Notes: generated by a model not told the origin, from the sequence alone. A stretch of DNA of 64,000 bases from Bradyrhizobium lablabi (GCF_018129385.1 NZ_JAFCLN010000010.1:124001-188000), one strand, 5' to 3'; counted from the stretch's first letter, positions 1 through 8,458 are shown. Numbers and translations: made by a program.

Positions 1-147
1 ACGCGCGAATACAAGATCCTCGATCGCGCGTTCGACACGATGATGAAGCGGGCCAATGCCGACAAGATCCCGCACCGCACGGCAGCGATGGCGGTCGGCG
101 TCGAAAAGGTCCGCGCCGCCAAGAACACGCGGGGACTGTTTCCGTGA
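1..147 (+). CDS. C-terminal end of a probable Glu/Leu/Phe/Val-type amino acid dehydrogenase (partial)
   Basis: The reading frame is open from base 1 and stops with TGA at 145-147, so only the last 48 residues are visible. They are basic and helical and end in RGLFP, with IPHRTAAMAVGVEKV in the middle. This resembles, from memory, the C-terminus of alphaproteobacterial NAD(P)-dependent amino acid dehydrogenases of the GDH/LeuDH superfamily. No catalytic or nucleotide-binding motif is in view, so the assignment is tentative. The stop overlaps the GTG start of the next gene by 4 bases (GTGA), so the two are probably cotranscribed and translationally coupled. Confidence 0.5.
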   Translation, partial: TREYKILDRAFDTMMKRANADKIPHRTAAMAVGVEKVRAAKNTRGLFP

Positions 148-992
148 TCACAGGTCTGGACCACGTCGTCGTCCTGGTCGCCGATATCGAGGCCGGGACG
201 GCGGCCTACCAGACGCTGTTTGCGCGCGCGCCGTCGTGGCGCAACGGCGATGATGGCGCCGAGCGCGTGATGTTCACGCTCGACAATGTGACGCTGGAAT
301 TGATGGCTCCGAGCCGCGGCGGTGGCGCCAACGCGGACCGCATCCGCACCGTGCTGAGAGAGCAGGGCGAGGGTCTCGCCAGCATCTGCTTCCGCACCGG
401 CGACATTGCCAAAATGCATCGACGGCTCGACCGGCTGACACTGAAGCCGGAGCCGGTCAGTGAAACGGAGAGCCGCGACGCCGCCAGCGGTGCGACCATG
501 TCATGGAAACGCACCCGTGCGGCGACATCGGCGACGCGCGGCGTACGGATGTTTTTCCTCGAACTGGCCAAAGAGCGCCCGCTGTCGGTGCGGACCACGC
601 CGGCGTCGATCACTTCGATGGACCATATCGTGGTCTCGACCTCCGATCCCGAGCGTGCCGCCGCGCTCTACGGCGCACGGCTCGGGCTCGACATGGCGCT
701 CGACCGCTCGCATCCTGATTGGGGCCGGCTGATGTTCTTCCGCTGCGGCGATCTGATCGTCGAGGTCACGCACCGGCCGGGCAAGCATCCCGATGCGGAT
801 CGCGACACGCTGTGGGGCATGACGTGGCGTGTCGCCGACATCGATGCGACCCGCGACCGGCTCGTCGGGTCCGGCGTCGACGTCTCCGAAGTGCGCAACG
901 GCCGCAAGCCCGGCACGCGGGTGATGACCGTGAAGAGCGGCACCTGCAACATTCCCACCCTGCTGCTGGAGCGTTCGCCGAAGCCTGCATGA
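144..992 (+). CDS. VOC (glyoxalase-like) family protein with two betaalphabetabetabeta modules
   Basis: The protein has 282 residues and a GTG start overlapping the upstream stop. Two vicinal-oxygen-chelate modules are recognisable. The first begins at residue 3 with GLDHVVVLVADIEAG. The second begins near residue 154 with SMDHIVVSTSDPERA and includes the typical LYGARLGLDM and LMFFRCGDLIVEV strands. His in each 'DHVV/DHIV' strand and Glu in 'IVEV' are candidate metal ligands, as known for VOC proteins. The substrate cannot be told: family members include glyoxalases, extradiol dioxygenases, epimerases and resistance proteins. Tight coupling to a probable amino acid dehydrogenase suggests a metabolic role rather than resistance, but that is inference. 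Confidence 0.75.
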   Translation: MITGLDHVVVLVADIEAGTAAYQTLFARAPSWRNGDDGAERVMFTLDNVTLELMAPSRGGGANADRIRTVLREQGEGLASICFRTGDIAKMHRRLDRLTLKPEPVSETESRDAASGATMSWKRTRAATSATRGVRMFFLELAKERPLSVRTTPASITSMDHIVVSTSDPERAAALYGARLGLDMALDRSHPDWGRLMFFRCGDLIVEVTHRPGKHPDADRDTLWGMTWRVADIDATRDRLVGSGVDVSEVRNGRKPGTRVMTVKSGTCNIPTLLLERSPKPA

Positions 993-1047
993 CAAGGCCG
1001 CGCCGCGCGTGCTACATCGAACGACAGGCACCCCTCGAGCGACAGAT

Positions 1048-1770
1048 TTGGCCAAGCGACCCCCCGTCAAGCGAAAGCGAACCCTGAAATGGCAGCGCGA
1101 CCCCGAGGGCATGCGGCTGCGCATCCTGGAGGCTGCCAAGCAGGAATTCTCCGCCCATGGGCTCGCCGGCGCGCGGATCGACCGGATCGCGGCCAAGGCC
1201 GGCGCCAACAAGCGCATGCTGTACTATCACGTCGGCAACAAGGAGGACCTGTATCTGACGGTGCTCGAAGGGGCCTATGAAAAGATCCGCGGAGAGGAGC
1301 GCCAGCTCGACCTCGAACATCTCGATCCGCCCGAGGCGATCGAGCGGCTGATCGAGTTCACCTGGAATTATTTTCTCCGCAACCCCGAATTTTTGGCGCT
1401 GCTCAATACGGAAAACCTCGCCAGGGCAAAGCACCTCAAGCGCTCCACCAAGGTCAAATCCATGCATTCGCCGTTCGTGGAGATGATACGCACGGTGGTG
1501 ACCCGCGGCGTCGAGAGCGGCGATTTCCGTGTCACGGTCGATCCGGTGCAGCTCTATATCTCGATCGCGGCGCTGTGCTTCTTCTACCTGTCGAACAGCG
1601 CGACCCTTAGCGTGATCTTTGGCCGCGATCTCCTGACAAAGGAGGCGAGGGATGAGCGGCTGGCGCACATGGTGTCGCTCGTGCTGGCCGCATTGACGGG
1701 AAAATCGACCGCGTTGTTCGACAAGCCCAAGGCGCCGAGCCTGCGCGCGCCTGCACATCATACCGCCTGA
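1048..1770 (+). CDS. TetR/AcrR family transcriptional regulator
   Basis: An N-terminal helix-turn-helix of TetR type is clear: RILEAAKQEFSAHGLAGARIDRIAAKAG followed by NKRMLYYHVGNKEDLY, then a helical ligand-binding domain of about 180 residues. The frame is open from a GTG at 1009, but I chose the TTG at 1048 (LAKRPPVKRKRTLKW, 240 residues), because the upstream extension has no domain content and lies close to the VOC stop. The gene points into the ABC/catabolic operon that follows after 129 bases, and a dyad at 1829-1859 lies in that gap. It is therefore a plausible local regulator of the operon. The inducer is unknown. Confidence 0.85.
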   Translation: MAKRPPVKRKRTLKWQRDPEGMRLRILEAAKQEFSAHGLAGARIDRIAAKAGANKRMLYYHVGNKEDLYLTVLEGAYEKIRGEERQLDLEHLDPPEAIERLIEFTWNYFLRNPEFLALLNTENLARAKHLKRSTKVKSMHSPFVEMIRTVVTRGVESGDFRVTVDPVQLYISIAALCFFYLSNSATLSVIFGRDLLTKEARDERLAHMVSLVLAALTGKSTALFDKPKAPSLRAPAHHTA

Positions 1771-1771
1771 A

Positions 1772-1800
1772 CCGTCGTCCCGGCGAACGCAGGGACCCAT
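1772..1800. repeat. Truncated half of a palindromic intergenic repeat
   Basis: The sequence between the TetR stop and the operon leader (GTCGTCCCGGCGAACGCAGG then GACCCA) resembles the left half of the dispersed element at 49486-49590, which has GTCGTCCTCCGCGAAAGCGG then GGGACCCA. The right half is missing here. Confidence 0.45.
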
Positions 1801-1828
1801 CGAATTTTGCGGCAATTTGCCTTCCGAA

Positions 1829-1859
1829 AACCCGCTGGACAGTATTTATCCAACGGGTT
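1829..1859. promoter_or_regulatory. 31-bp dyad in the leader of the ABC/catabolic operon (candidate TetR operator)
   Basis: Arms AACCCGCTGGA (1829-1839) and TCCAACGGGTT (1849-1859) are complementary at 10 of 11 positions around a 9-base AT-rich centre (CAGTATTTA). The site lies 40 bases upstream of the GTG start at 1900 and downstream of a TetR gene. A TTGCCT at 1817-1822 could be a -35 element, but no convincing -10 was found. It could be a repressor operator or an RNA hairpin in the leader. Confidence 0.45.
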
Positions 1860-1899
1860 AATTCTTGCCCCGAAAAGACGACCAGCCGGGGAGAGAAGC

Positions 1900-2709
1900 G
1901 TGGCCGAATTGAAGGCCCAAAGCGGCATATCGAAAGCGCTGAACGCGGCGTGGGTGCGGCCGTTCCTGTTCCTGATCTTCATCGTGGTGCTTTGGGACGT
2001 CACCATCCGCGTGTTCCAGATTCCCGCCTATCAGATCCCCTCGCCGGGTGACGTGGTGGCGGTGCTGCGCACCGAATGGCCGGAATTGCTGCGCCAGTCC
2101 TGGCCGACCACCTATGCGACCATCTGCGGTTTTCTGCTGTCGGCCGTGTTCGGCATTCCCGTCGCGATGCTGATCGCGGGATCGAAGACGGTGGAGAGTT
2201 ACATCTATCCGCTGCTGGTGTTCTCGCAGTCGGTGCCGAAGATCGCGATCGCGCCGCTGTTCGTGGTGTGGTTCGGCTTCGGCATCATTCCGAAGGTGAT
2301 CTCGGCCTTCCTGCTTGGATTTTTCCCGGTCGTCGTTTCCGCCGTGCAGGGTTTCAAGTCGGTCGACCCTGACATGGTTGATCTTGCCCGCGCGATGCAG
2401 GGCAGCCGGTTCAAGGTGTTCTGCGCCGTCAACCTGCCGCATGCGCTGCCCGCGATTTTTTCCGGCCTGAAAGTTTCAGTCACGCTTGCGGTGGTCGGCG
2501 CTGTCGTCGGCGAATTCGTCGGCTCCAATTCCGGCATCGGCTATGTGATGCAGCGCTCGATCGGCACCTTCGATCTGCCGACCATGTTCGCGGCGCTGGT
2601 GATCCTGGCGCTGCTTGGCGTGGTGCTGTTCTGGGCGGTCGACCGGATCGAGCGCCTCGTTATTCCGTGGCACGTCAGCCAGCGCGACGACATCATTTTT
2701 GCCTCGTAG
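1900..2709 (+). CDS. ABC transporter permease, SsuC/TauC (BPD_transp_1) type
   Basis: This inner-membrane permease of an importer has about six hydrophobic segments, for example FLFLIFIVVLWDVTI near the N-terminus and LVILALLGVVLFWAV near the C-terminus. The cytoplasmic coupling loop is recognisable as DLARAMQGSRFKVFCAVNLPHALP. The frame is open from 1807, but the GTG at 1900 has a Shine-Dalgarno (GGGGAGAG) about 5 bases upstream and gives 269 residues, typical of the family. It is first in an operon with its binding protein (2852) and ATPase (3850). SsuC/TauC/THI5-type permeases carry sulfonates, nitrate, pyrimidine precursors and aromatic acids; the substrate here is unknown. Confidence 0.9.
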   Translation: MAELKAQSGISKALNAAWVRPFLFLIFIVVLWDVTIRVFQIPAYQIPSPGDVVAVLRTEWPELLRQSWPTTYATICGFLLSAVFGIPVAMLIAGSKTVESYIYPLLVFSQSVPKIAIAPLFVVWFGFGIIPKVISAFLLGFFPVVVSAVQGFKSVDPDMVDLARAMQGSRFKVFCAVNLPHALPAIFSGLKVSVTLAVVGAVVGEFVGSNSGIGYVMQRSIGTFDLPTMFAALVILALLGVVLFWAVDRIERLVIPWHVSQRDDIIFAS

Positions 2710-2734
2710 TGAGAAGCGGAATGCAAGCCAAACC

Positions 2735-2816
2735 GTCATTGCGAGCGCAGCGAAGCAATCCATCCATCCGAGCGTGACGCCATGGATTGCTTCGTCGCTT
2801 CGCTCCTCGCAATGAC
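2735..2816. repeat. Palindromic intergenic repeat, family A (GTCATTGCGAGCG...CGCTCCTCGCAATGAC)
   Basis: An 82-bp near-perfect inverted repeat with arms GTCATTGCGAGCGCAGCGAA and its complement, plus an inner GCAATCC/GGATTGC pair, lies between the permease stop and the binding-protein start. A second copy with a different loop lies at 59937-60020 between paaD and paaE. In transcripts it would form a long hairpin that could shape mRNA stability between permease and binding protein. Confidence 0.9.
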
Positions 2817-2851
2817 GAAAAACAACAAAGAGTAAGCAAGGGAGAGAGACC

Positions 2852-3838
2852 ATGATGAAATGGATTTTGGCTGCGGTAGCGACGCTGGCGTTCGCCGCCC
2901 CGGCGGCAGCAGCCGACAAGGTCGTGCTGATGCTGAACTGGTATGTCTATGGCGAGCACGCGCCGTTCTATTACGGCAAGGCCAAGGGCATCTATGCCGC
3001 CGAAGGCATCGACCTGGAAATCCAGGAAGGCCGCGGCTCGGCTGCGACCACGCAGGCGGTTGCGGCGAAGACCGCCAATTTCGGCTATGTCGACGTGCCC
3101 ACCATGATGCGCGCGGCGGTGAAGGGGGCGCCGATCATCGCAACCGGCGTGCTGCTTCAGACCAGCCCGATGTCGGCGATGGGTTTTGTCGAGAAGAACA
3201 TCAAGAAGCCCGAGGACATCAAGGGCAAGACGGTCGCGATCACGCCAGCCGACTCGATGACGCAGATCTGGCCGCTGTTCCTCAAGAAGACCGGCCTGAA
3301 GGAAAGCGACTTCCAGACGGTGGCCGGCGACGGCCAGACCAAGCTGAACGCCGTCATCAATGGCCAGGCTGATCTCTTGCTCGGCTATGTCATGGATCAG
3401 TCGATGAAGATCAAGGACGCCACCGGAAAGGACGTCAACGCGATCAAGTTCGCCGACTACGGCATCAACATGATCTGCTCGGGCATCGTTGCCAATACCG
3501 ACTTCGTCAAGGGCAACGCCGACCTCGTCAAGCGCTTCATGTCGGCAACGACCAAGGCGGTGGAAGCGGCTGAGAAGGACCCGAAGGGCGCCGCCCAGTC
3601 GATCCTCGACGCCAACCCGAAGGGCGGCAAGATCGAAACGCTGACCCAGGGTTTTGAGCTGACCATCCCGCTCTACCGCACGCCGGAAACCAAGGGCAAG
3701 CGTCCGTTCCAGGTGACCGACCAGAACATGACGGACAGCGTCAACCTGATGGTCGAATATGGCGGGCTGGACGCCAAGGCCAAGGACAACCCGAAGGCGT
3801 TCTACACCAACGACTACCTGCCGCAGAGCGGCTCGTGA
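2852..3838 (+). CDS. ABC transporter substrate-binding protein, NMT1/THI5/SsuA type
   Basis: The 328-residue protein has a Sec signal peptide (MMKWILAAVATLAFAAPAAA, probable cleavage before ADK). The mature N-terminus KVVLMLNWYVYGEHAPFYYG is the hallmark of the NMT1/THI5-like periplasmic binding proteins, followed by AKGIYAAEGIDLEI and the GSAATTQAVAAKTANFG ligand-cleft segment. It delivers ligand to the permease at 1900 and the ATPase at 3850. Relatives bind hydroxymethylpyrimidine precursors, sulfonates, nitrate or aromatic acids, so the fold does not fix the ligand. The following enzymes suggest a hydroxylated carbon compound. A Shine-Dalgarno GGGAGAGAG precedes the start. Confidence 0.9.
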   Translation: MMKWILAAVATLAFAAPAAAADKVVLMLNWYVYGEHAPFYYGKAKGIYAAEGIDLEIQEGRGSAATTQAVAAKTANFGYVDVPTMMRAAVKGAPIIATGVLLQTSPMSAMGFVEKNIKKPEDIKGKTVAITPADSMTQIWPLFLKKTGLKESDFQTVAGDGQTKLNAVINGQADLLLGYVMDQSMKIKDATGKDVNAIKFADYGINMICSGIVANTDFVKGNADLVKRFMSATTKAVEAAEKDPKGAAQSILDANPKGGKIETLTQGFELTIPLYRTPETKGKRPFQVTDQNMTDSVNLMVEYGGLDAKAKDNPKAFYTNDYLPQSGS

Positions 3839-3849
3839 AGGACGGCTGA

Positions 3850-4698
3850 ATGACTTCGGCGACACGAATGAATGCGGCCACCCAGCCAGGCGCCCATCTG
3901 CGCCTGGTGCAGGATCGGGCCGGCAGCGGCACGCCGGGGATCAAATTGTCCGGCGTGTCGAAGACCTACCGGTCGCGCGACGGCGATGTGCCGTCGCTGC
4001 GGCCGCTGGATTTCCACATCAACGAAGGCGAGTTTTTTGTCGTGGTCGGCCCGTCCGGCTGCGGCAAGTCCACGCTGCTGAAGATGATCTCCGGCCTGCT
4101 TGCACCATCGACCGGTGAAATCCTGGTCGAAGGCGAGCCGGTGACCAAGCCGCATGGTAATGTCGGCATCGTGTTCCAGAACTCGCTGCTGCTGCCCTGG
4201 CGCAACATCCTCTCCAACGTGATGCTGCCGATCGATATGAAGCAGTTGCCGCGCGACAAATATCTGCCGCGGGCGAAAGAGCTGCTGAAGATGGTCGGGC
4301 TCGAGGGCTTTGAGAAGAAGCTGCCGTGGCAGCTCTCGGGCGGCATGCAGCAGCGCGCCTCGATCTGCCGGGCGCTGGTGCATGATCCAAAGATCATGCT
4401 GATGGACGAGCCGTTCGGCGCGCTCGATGCCATGACGCGCGAGCGCATGAACGTCGAATTGATGCGGATCCAGCGCGAGACCGGCAAGACGGTGCTGCTG
4501 ATCACGCACTCGATTCCGGAAGCGGTGTTTTTGGCCGACCGCGTGCTTGTGATGACCGAGCGCCCGGGCGCGATCGCCGCGATCTACGATGTGCCGCTGC
4601 CGCGGCCGCGCTCGCTCGATGCGATGGCCGATCCGGCCTTCACCGAGCTGGTGCAGCGCATCCGCAAACATTTCTTCACGCAAAGCGCGCTGGATTAG
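3850..4698 (+). CDS. ABC transporter ATP-binding protein, SsuB/TauB type
   Basis: The 282-residue nucleotide-binding subunit has Walker A GPSGCGKST (67-75), Q-loop VFQNSLLLPW (about 109-118), signature LSGGMQQR (162-169) and Walker B LMDEPFGALD (184-193). An H-loop follows in LLITHSIPEA. The sulfonate/nitrate/taurine subfamily is shown by the 'LLPWRN' Q-loop and 'MDEPFGALDAMTR'. About 30 residues at the N-terminus precede the ABC domain and look unstructured. It starts 11 bases after the binding-protein stop and is followed 9 bases later by the enolase-superfamily gene, so transporter and enzymes are in one operon. Confidence 0.93.
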   Translation: MTSATRMNAATQPGAHLRLVQDRAGSGTPGIKLSGVSKTYRSRDGDVPSLRPLDFHINEGEFFVVVGPSGCGKSTLLKMISGLLAPSTGEILVEGEPVTKPHGNVGIVFQNSLLLPWRNILSNVMLPIDMKQLPRDKYLPRAKELLKMVGLEGFEKKLPWQLSGGMQQRASICRALVHDPKIMLMDEPFGALDAMTRERMNVELMRIQRETGKTVLLITHSIPEAVFLADRVLVMTERPGAIAAIYDVPLPRPRSLDAMADPAFTELVQRIRKHFFTQSALD

Positions 4699-4707
4699 AG
4701 TCTCTCG

Positions 4708-6108
4708 ATGCCGCCGCGCCTTGCCATACGCGATATTGCCTTCTTCGAGCGGCCTGTGACGTTCGCCCGGCCGTTCCGCTTCGGCGCGGTTGTCATCAAC
4801 GCGACGCCGCAGGCCTTTGTGCTGGTCGAGATCGAGGTCGAAGGCCGGGGCAGGGCGGTCGGCGCCTCAGCCGAATTCCTCGTCCCAAAATGGTTCGACA
4901 AGCGGCCGCATCTGGCGCCGGAGGCGACGGTCGACGAACTGCGCTACTCGCTCAAGATCGCGCGCGAAGGCTATCTGGCGCACAGGAACTTCGATACGGC
5001 CTTCGGGCTACACGCTTCCTGCATCGCCACGCAACTCAAGCTGTGCGGGAAAGAGGATGTTCCGCCGCTCGCGGCGGCCTATGGCCCGGCCGAGATCGAC
5101 AAGGCAATCCTCGATGCCTTGTTGCGCGCAACCAGCACCAATTTCTTCGATGGCATGGCGCAAAACATCGCCGGCATCGACGCGCGCCTGTCGCGCGACC
5201 TCGGCGACGGCGAGATCTCGCAATTTCTTTCCAGCCGCAGGCCGCTGGAGCGCGTTGCCATCAGGCACACGGTTGGCCTCGACGATGTCATCGAAGGCGA
5301 GGGCGGCGTCGCTGACGCCAACGAGAACGCCGGCGCGCGCTACTTCAAGCTCAAGCTGAACGGCGATCCCGTGCATGATGCCGATCGCCTGATCCGCATC
5401 GGCAATGAACTCGGCAAACTTCCGTACGATTACAAGGTGACGCTCGACGCCAACGAGCAATATGCCGATCTATCCGCGCTCGCGATGTTGGTCGACCGCC
5501 TCGACCGCGACAGCGCCTTGAGGTCGATCGCATCAACGCTGCTATACATCGAGCAGCCGATGCCGCGCGATATCACCCGCAAATCGCCGCTCGGCGCGCT
5601 CGCAAAGCGCGATTTCATCGTCGACGAGGCCGACGATTCCTACGATGCCTTTCCCGCGGCGCGGGCGCTCGGCTATCGCGGCATCTCCTCAAAATCCTGC
5701 AAGGGCATCTACAAGTCCATCATCAACGCGGCGCGTGCGGCGAAGTGGAGCGCGCAAGGCGCAAGACATTTCATCGCCGGCGAAGACCTCACCTGCCAGG
5801 CGGGTCTTGCCGTGCAGCAGGACCTTGCGCTCGGCGCGCTGATCGGCGTCACCCATGCCGAGCGCAACGGCCATCATTATGTCGACGGCTTTGCCGAGAC
5901 GCCAGCCGCGGAAGCGGAGCACTTCCTCAACGCGCATCCCGATCTCTATGTCAGGAGCGGCGGCAAGGTCCGGCTCGCCATCCAAGACGGCGATCTGCTC
6001 ACGACTTCACTGACCTCGCCCGGCTTCGCCACCGCCGTTCATCCGGACTGGTCCACCATGGCGCCGCTGGCGCCGCCCAAGACGATTCTCCAGGAGTTGA
6101 CTACATGA
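4708..6108 (+). CDS. Enolase superfamily protein (mandelate racemase/muconate lactonising enzyme-like)
   Basis: The 466-residue protein has the C-terminal TIM-barrel motifs of the superfamily. These are a KxK pair in YFKLKLNGD, the metal-ligand series LDANE, YIEQP and IVDEAD at successive strand ends, and a further Lys in GISSKSCKG, which favours a muconate-lactonising/dipeptide-epimerase-like base arrangement. Such enzymes abstract a proton next to a carboxylate and catalyse dehydration, epimerisation or cycloisomerisation. At 466 residues it is longer than usual (about 350-400), with an enlarged capping region before residue 200. It overlaps the next gene by 4 bases (ATGA). The substrate is unknown; dehydration of a sugar acid is one possibility. 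Confidence 0.78.
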   Translation: MPPRLAIRDIAFFERPVTFARPFRFGAVVINATPQAFVLVEIEVEGRGRAVGASAEFLVPKWFDKRPHLAPEATVDELRYSLKIAREGYLAHRNFDTAFGLHASCIATQLKLCGKEDVPPLAAAYGPAEIDKAILDALLRATSTNFFDGMAQNIAGIDARLSRDLGDGEISQFLSSRRPLERVAIRHTVGLDDVIEGEGGVADANENAGARYFKLKLNGDPVHDADRLIRIGNELGKLPYDYKVTLDANEQYADLSALAMLVDRLDRDSALRSIASTLLYIEQPMPRDITRKSPLGALAKRDFIVDEADDSYDAFPAARALGYRGISSKSCKGIYKSIINAARAAKWSAQGARHFIAGEDLTCQAGLAVQQDLALGALIGVTHAERNGHHYVDGFAETPAAEAEHFLNAHPDLYVRSGGKVRLAIQDGDLLTTSLTSPGFATAVHPDWSTMAPLAPPKTILQELTT

Positions 6109-7256
6109 CGACCAAACGCCTCGGCCTGATCATGAACGGCGTCACGGGCCGAATGGGGCTGAACCAGCATCTGATCCGATCGATCGTCGCGATCCGCGAC
6201 CAGGGCGGCGTGCTGCTGTCGAACGGCGACCGCGTGATGCCCGATCCGATCCTGGTCGGCCGCGATGCCGAAAAGGTCGGCGCGCTCGCCAAGCGCTTCA
6301 ACATCGTCCGCCACACCACCGATCTGGACAAGGCGCTGGCGGACAAGAACGACGAAGTGTTTTTCGACGCCGCGACCACGCAGGCGCGGCCATCGCTGCT
6401 GACCAAGGCGATCAACGCCGGCAAGCATGTTTATTGCGAGAAGCCGATCGCGACCAACCTCGAGGAAGCGGTCGCCGTCGTGAAGCTGGCGAATTCAAAG
6501 GGCCTCAAGCACGGCACCGTGCAGGACAAGCTGTTCCTGCCGGGACTGAAGAAACTCGCCTTCCTGCGCGATTCCGGCTTTTTCGGCCGCATGCTCTCGG
6601 TGCGCGGCGAGTTCGGCTATTGGGTGTTCGAGGGCGGCTGGCAGGAAGCGCAGCGGCCGTCGTGGAATTACCGCGCCGAAGACGGCGGCGGCATCATCCT
6701 GGATATGGTCTGCCACTGGCGCTACGTGCTCGACAATCTGTTCGGCGAGGTCGAGAGCGTCACCTGCCTCGGCACCACCGACATTCCCGAGCGCTACGAC
6801 GAGAAGGGCAAGAAGTACAAGGCGACCGCCGATGACTCTGCCTACGCAACGTTTCGCCTCAAGGGCGGCGTGATCGCGCATATCAACATGAGCTGGGTGA
6901 CGCGGGTCTATCGCGACGACCTCGTGACCTTCCAGGTCGATGGCACCCTCGGCTCGGCGGTGGCGGGCCTGACCGATTGCGTGATCCAGGCGCGGCAGGC
7001 AACGCCGCGTCCCGTATGGAATCCCGACGAAAAGCGCCTGCACGATTTCTACGCCGACTGGCAAAAGGTCCCCGAGAATGTCGTCTACGACAACGGCTTC
7101 AAGGAGCAGTGGGAAATGTTCATCCGCCACGTCTGTGAGGATGCGCCCTACAAGTATACGCTGCTGGAAGGCGCCAAGGGCGTGCAGCTCGCCGAATGTG
7201 CGTTGCAGAGCTGGAAAGAGCGGCGCTGGATCGACGTTGCGCCCATCAAGGTCTGA
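6105..7256 (+). CDS. Gfo/Idh/MocA family NAD(P)-dependent oxidoreductase
   Basis: The 383-residue protein starts at the ATG of the ATGA overlap with the preceding stop; an in-frame extension to 5745 is only a shadow of the upstream gene. The N-terminal Rossmann domain begins LGLIMNGVTGRMG, an altered glycine motif. The family signature follows: AGKHVYCEKPIATN, with the catalytic Lys of 'EKP', near residue 110. C-terminal substrate-domain residues include HWRYVLDN. The family oxidises or reduces hydroxyls of sugars, inositols and related compounds. Its place between an enolase-like dehydratase and a DUF993 protein suggests it makes or uses a keto intermediate. Confidence 0.85.
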   Translation: MTTKRLGLIMNGVTGRMGLNQHLIRSIVAIRDQGGVLLSNGDRVMPDPILVGRDAEKVGALAKRFNIVRHTTDLDKALADKNDEVFFDAATTQARPSLLTKAINAGKHVYCEKPIATNLEEAVAVVKLANSKGLKHGTVQDKLFLPGLKKLAFLRDSGFFGRMLSVRGEFGYWVFEGGWQEAQRPSWNYRAEDGGGIILDMVCHWRYVLDNLFGEVESVTCLGTTDIPERYDEKGKKYKATADDSAYATFRLKGGVIAHINMSWVTRVYRDDLVTFQVDGTLGSAVAGLTDCVIQARQATPRPVWNPDEKRLHDFYADWQKVPENVVYDNGFKEQWEMFIRHVCEDAPYKYTLLEGAKGVQLAECALQSWKERRWIDVAPIKV

Positions 7257-7267
7257 GGGAGGTCATT

Positions 7268-8458
7268 ATGAACAAGCCTGTCCTGCCGATGTCCTCGCTG
7301 TCGCTCAAGCTGCCGACGGCGGATCGCAAGATCGAAAACTACCGCCTCGCGGCGTCGCGGACCTTTCCGGCCAAGCTCGACGGCACGCTCAACCGTGTGG
7401 CGTTCTCGGCTGCCCACGTGGTCGCCGATCCGCTCGCCGACAACGATCCGTGGCTGACGGCGGCGATCGACTGGGACCGCACCATAGCCTTCCGCGAGCA
7501 TGTCTGGGATCTCGGCCTTGGCGTTGCGGAAGCCATGGACACTGCGCAGCGCGGCATGGGGCTGGACTGGAAGACTTCGCTGGAGCTGATCCAGCGCTCG
7601 GTGCACGCGGCAAAGGCGCGTGGTGCGCTGGTGTTCTCCGGCGCCGGCACCGACCATCTCGCGGTGGAAGACGCCAAAACCGTCGATGACGTGATCCGAG
7701 CCTATGAAGAGCAGATCGCGGCGGTGGAGAAGGCGGGTGGACGCATCATCCTGATGGCCTCGCGCGCACTGGCGAAGATCGGCCGCAACGCCGACGACTA
7801 CGCAAAAGTCTACAACCGCGTGCTGTCGCAGGTACGCGAGCCCGTCATCATCCACTGGCTCGGCGACATGTTCGATCCGGCGCTCGCGGGCTACTGGGGC
7901 ACGGCCGACCTCGACAAGGCGATGGACACGGCGGTGGCGATCATCAACGCCAATGCGGCCAAGGTCGATGGCGTAAAAGTCTCGCTGCTCGACAAGCAGC
8001 GTGAGATCGACATGCGCCGCCGCCTCGACAAGAACGTGAAAATGTACACCGGCGACGACTTCAACTATGCCGAACTGATCGCCGGCGACGCGCAGGGCTT
8101 TTCACATGCGCTGCTCGGCATCTTTGACGCGATCGCGCCGGCCGCATCCTACGCGCTGTCGCGGCTCGCGGCCGGCGACGAGGCCGGATTCCATGACGTG
8201 CTCGGCCCGACGGTGCCGCTGTCGCGCCATATCTTCAAGGCGCCGACGCGCTTCTACAAGACCGGTGTTGTATTCATGGCCTGGCTCAACGGCCATCAGG
8301 ACCATTTCTCGATGGTCGGCGGGCAGGAGAGCGCACGCTCGACGCTGCATCTGGCCGAACTGTTCCGCCTCGCCGACAAGGCCGGCCTGCTTGCTAATCC
8401 CGAGATGGCTACACGGCGGATGAAGGCGTGGCTTTCGACCCGCGGCATTGACGCCTGA
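7268..8458 (+). CDS. DUF993 (dihydrodipicolinate-synthase-like TIM barrel) protein
   Basis: The 396-residue protein starts at ATG 7268 with Shine-Dalgarno GAGGGAGG; an in-frame extension to 7196 is not needed. The sequence resembles the DUF993 family, annotated as dihydrodipicolinate-synthase-like. Segments such as FSGAGTDHL, EKAGGRIILMASRAL and KVDGVKVSLLDK fit successive barrel strands, the last holding a Lys at the position expected for a Schiff base. If it follows that superfamily it would be an aldolase or lyase, but no activity is established for DUF993 to my knowledge. It ends in a TGATG overlap with the next gene. Confidence 0.72.
   Translation: MNKPVLPMSSLSLKLPTADRKIENYRLAASRTFPAKLDGTLNRVAFSAAHVVADPLADNDPWLTAAIDWDRTIAFREHVWDLGLGVAEAMDTAQRGMGLDWKTSLELIQRSVHAAKARGALVFSGAGTDHLAVEDAKTVDDVIRAYEEQIAAVEKAGGRIILMASRALAKIGRNADDYAKVYNRVLSQVREPVIIHWLGDMFDPALAGYWGTADLDKAMDTAVAIINANAAKVDGVKVSLLDKQREIDMRRRLDKNVKMYTGDDFNYAELIAGDAQGFSHALLGIFDAIAPAASYALSRLAAGDEAGFHDVLGPTVPLSRHIFKAPTRFYKTGVVFMAWLNGHQDHFSMVGGQESARSTLHLAELFRLADKAGLLANPEMATRRMKAWLSTRGIDA

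Noticed and set aside
5745..6104. 120-codon N-terminal extension of the Gfo/Idh/MocA gene
   Set aside because: It lies within the enolase-superfamily gene and is Arg-rich. The ATG at 6105 in an ATGA overlap begins the Rossmann fold.
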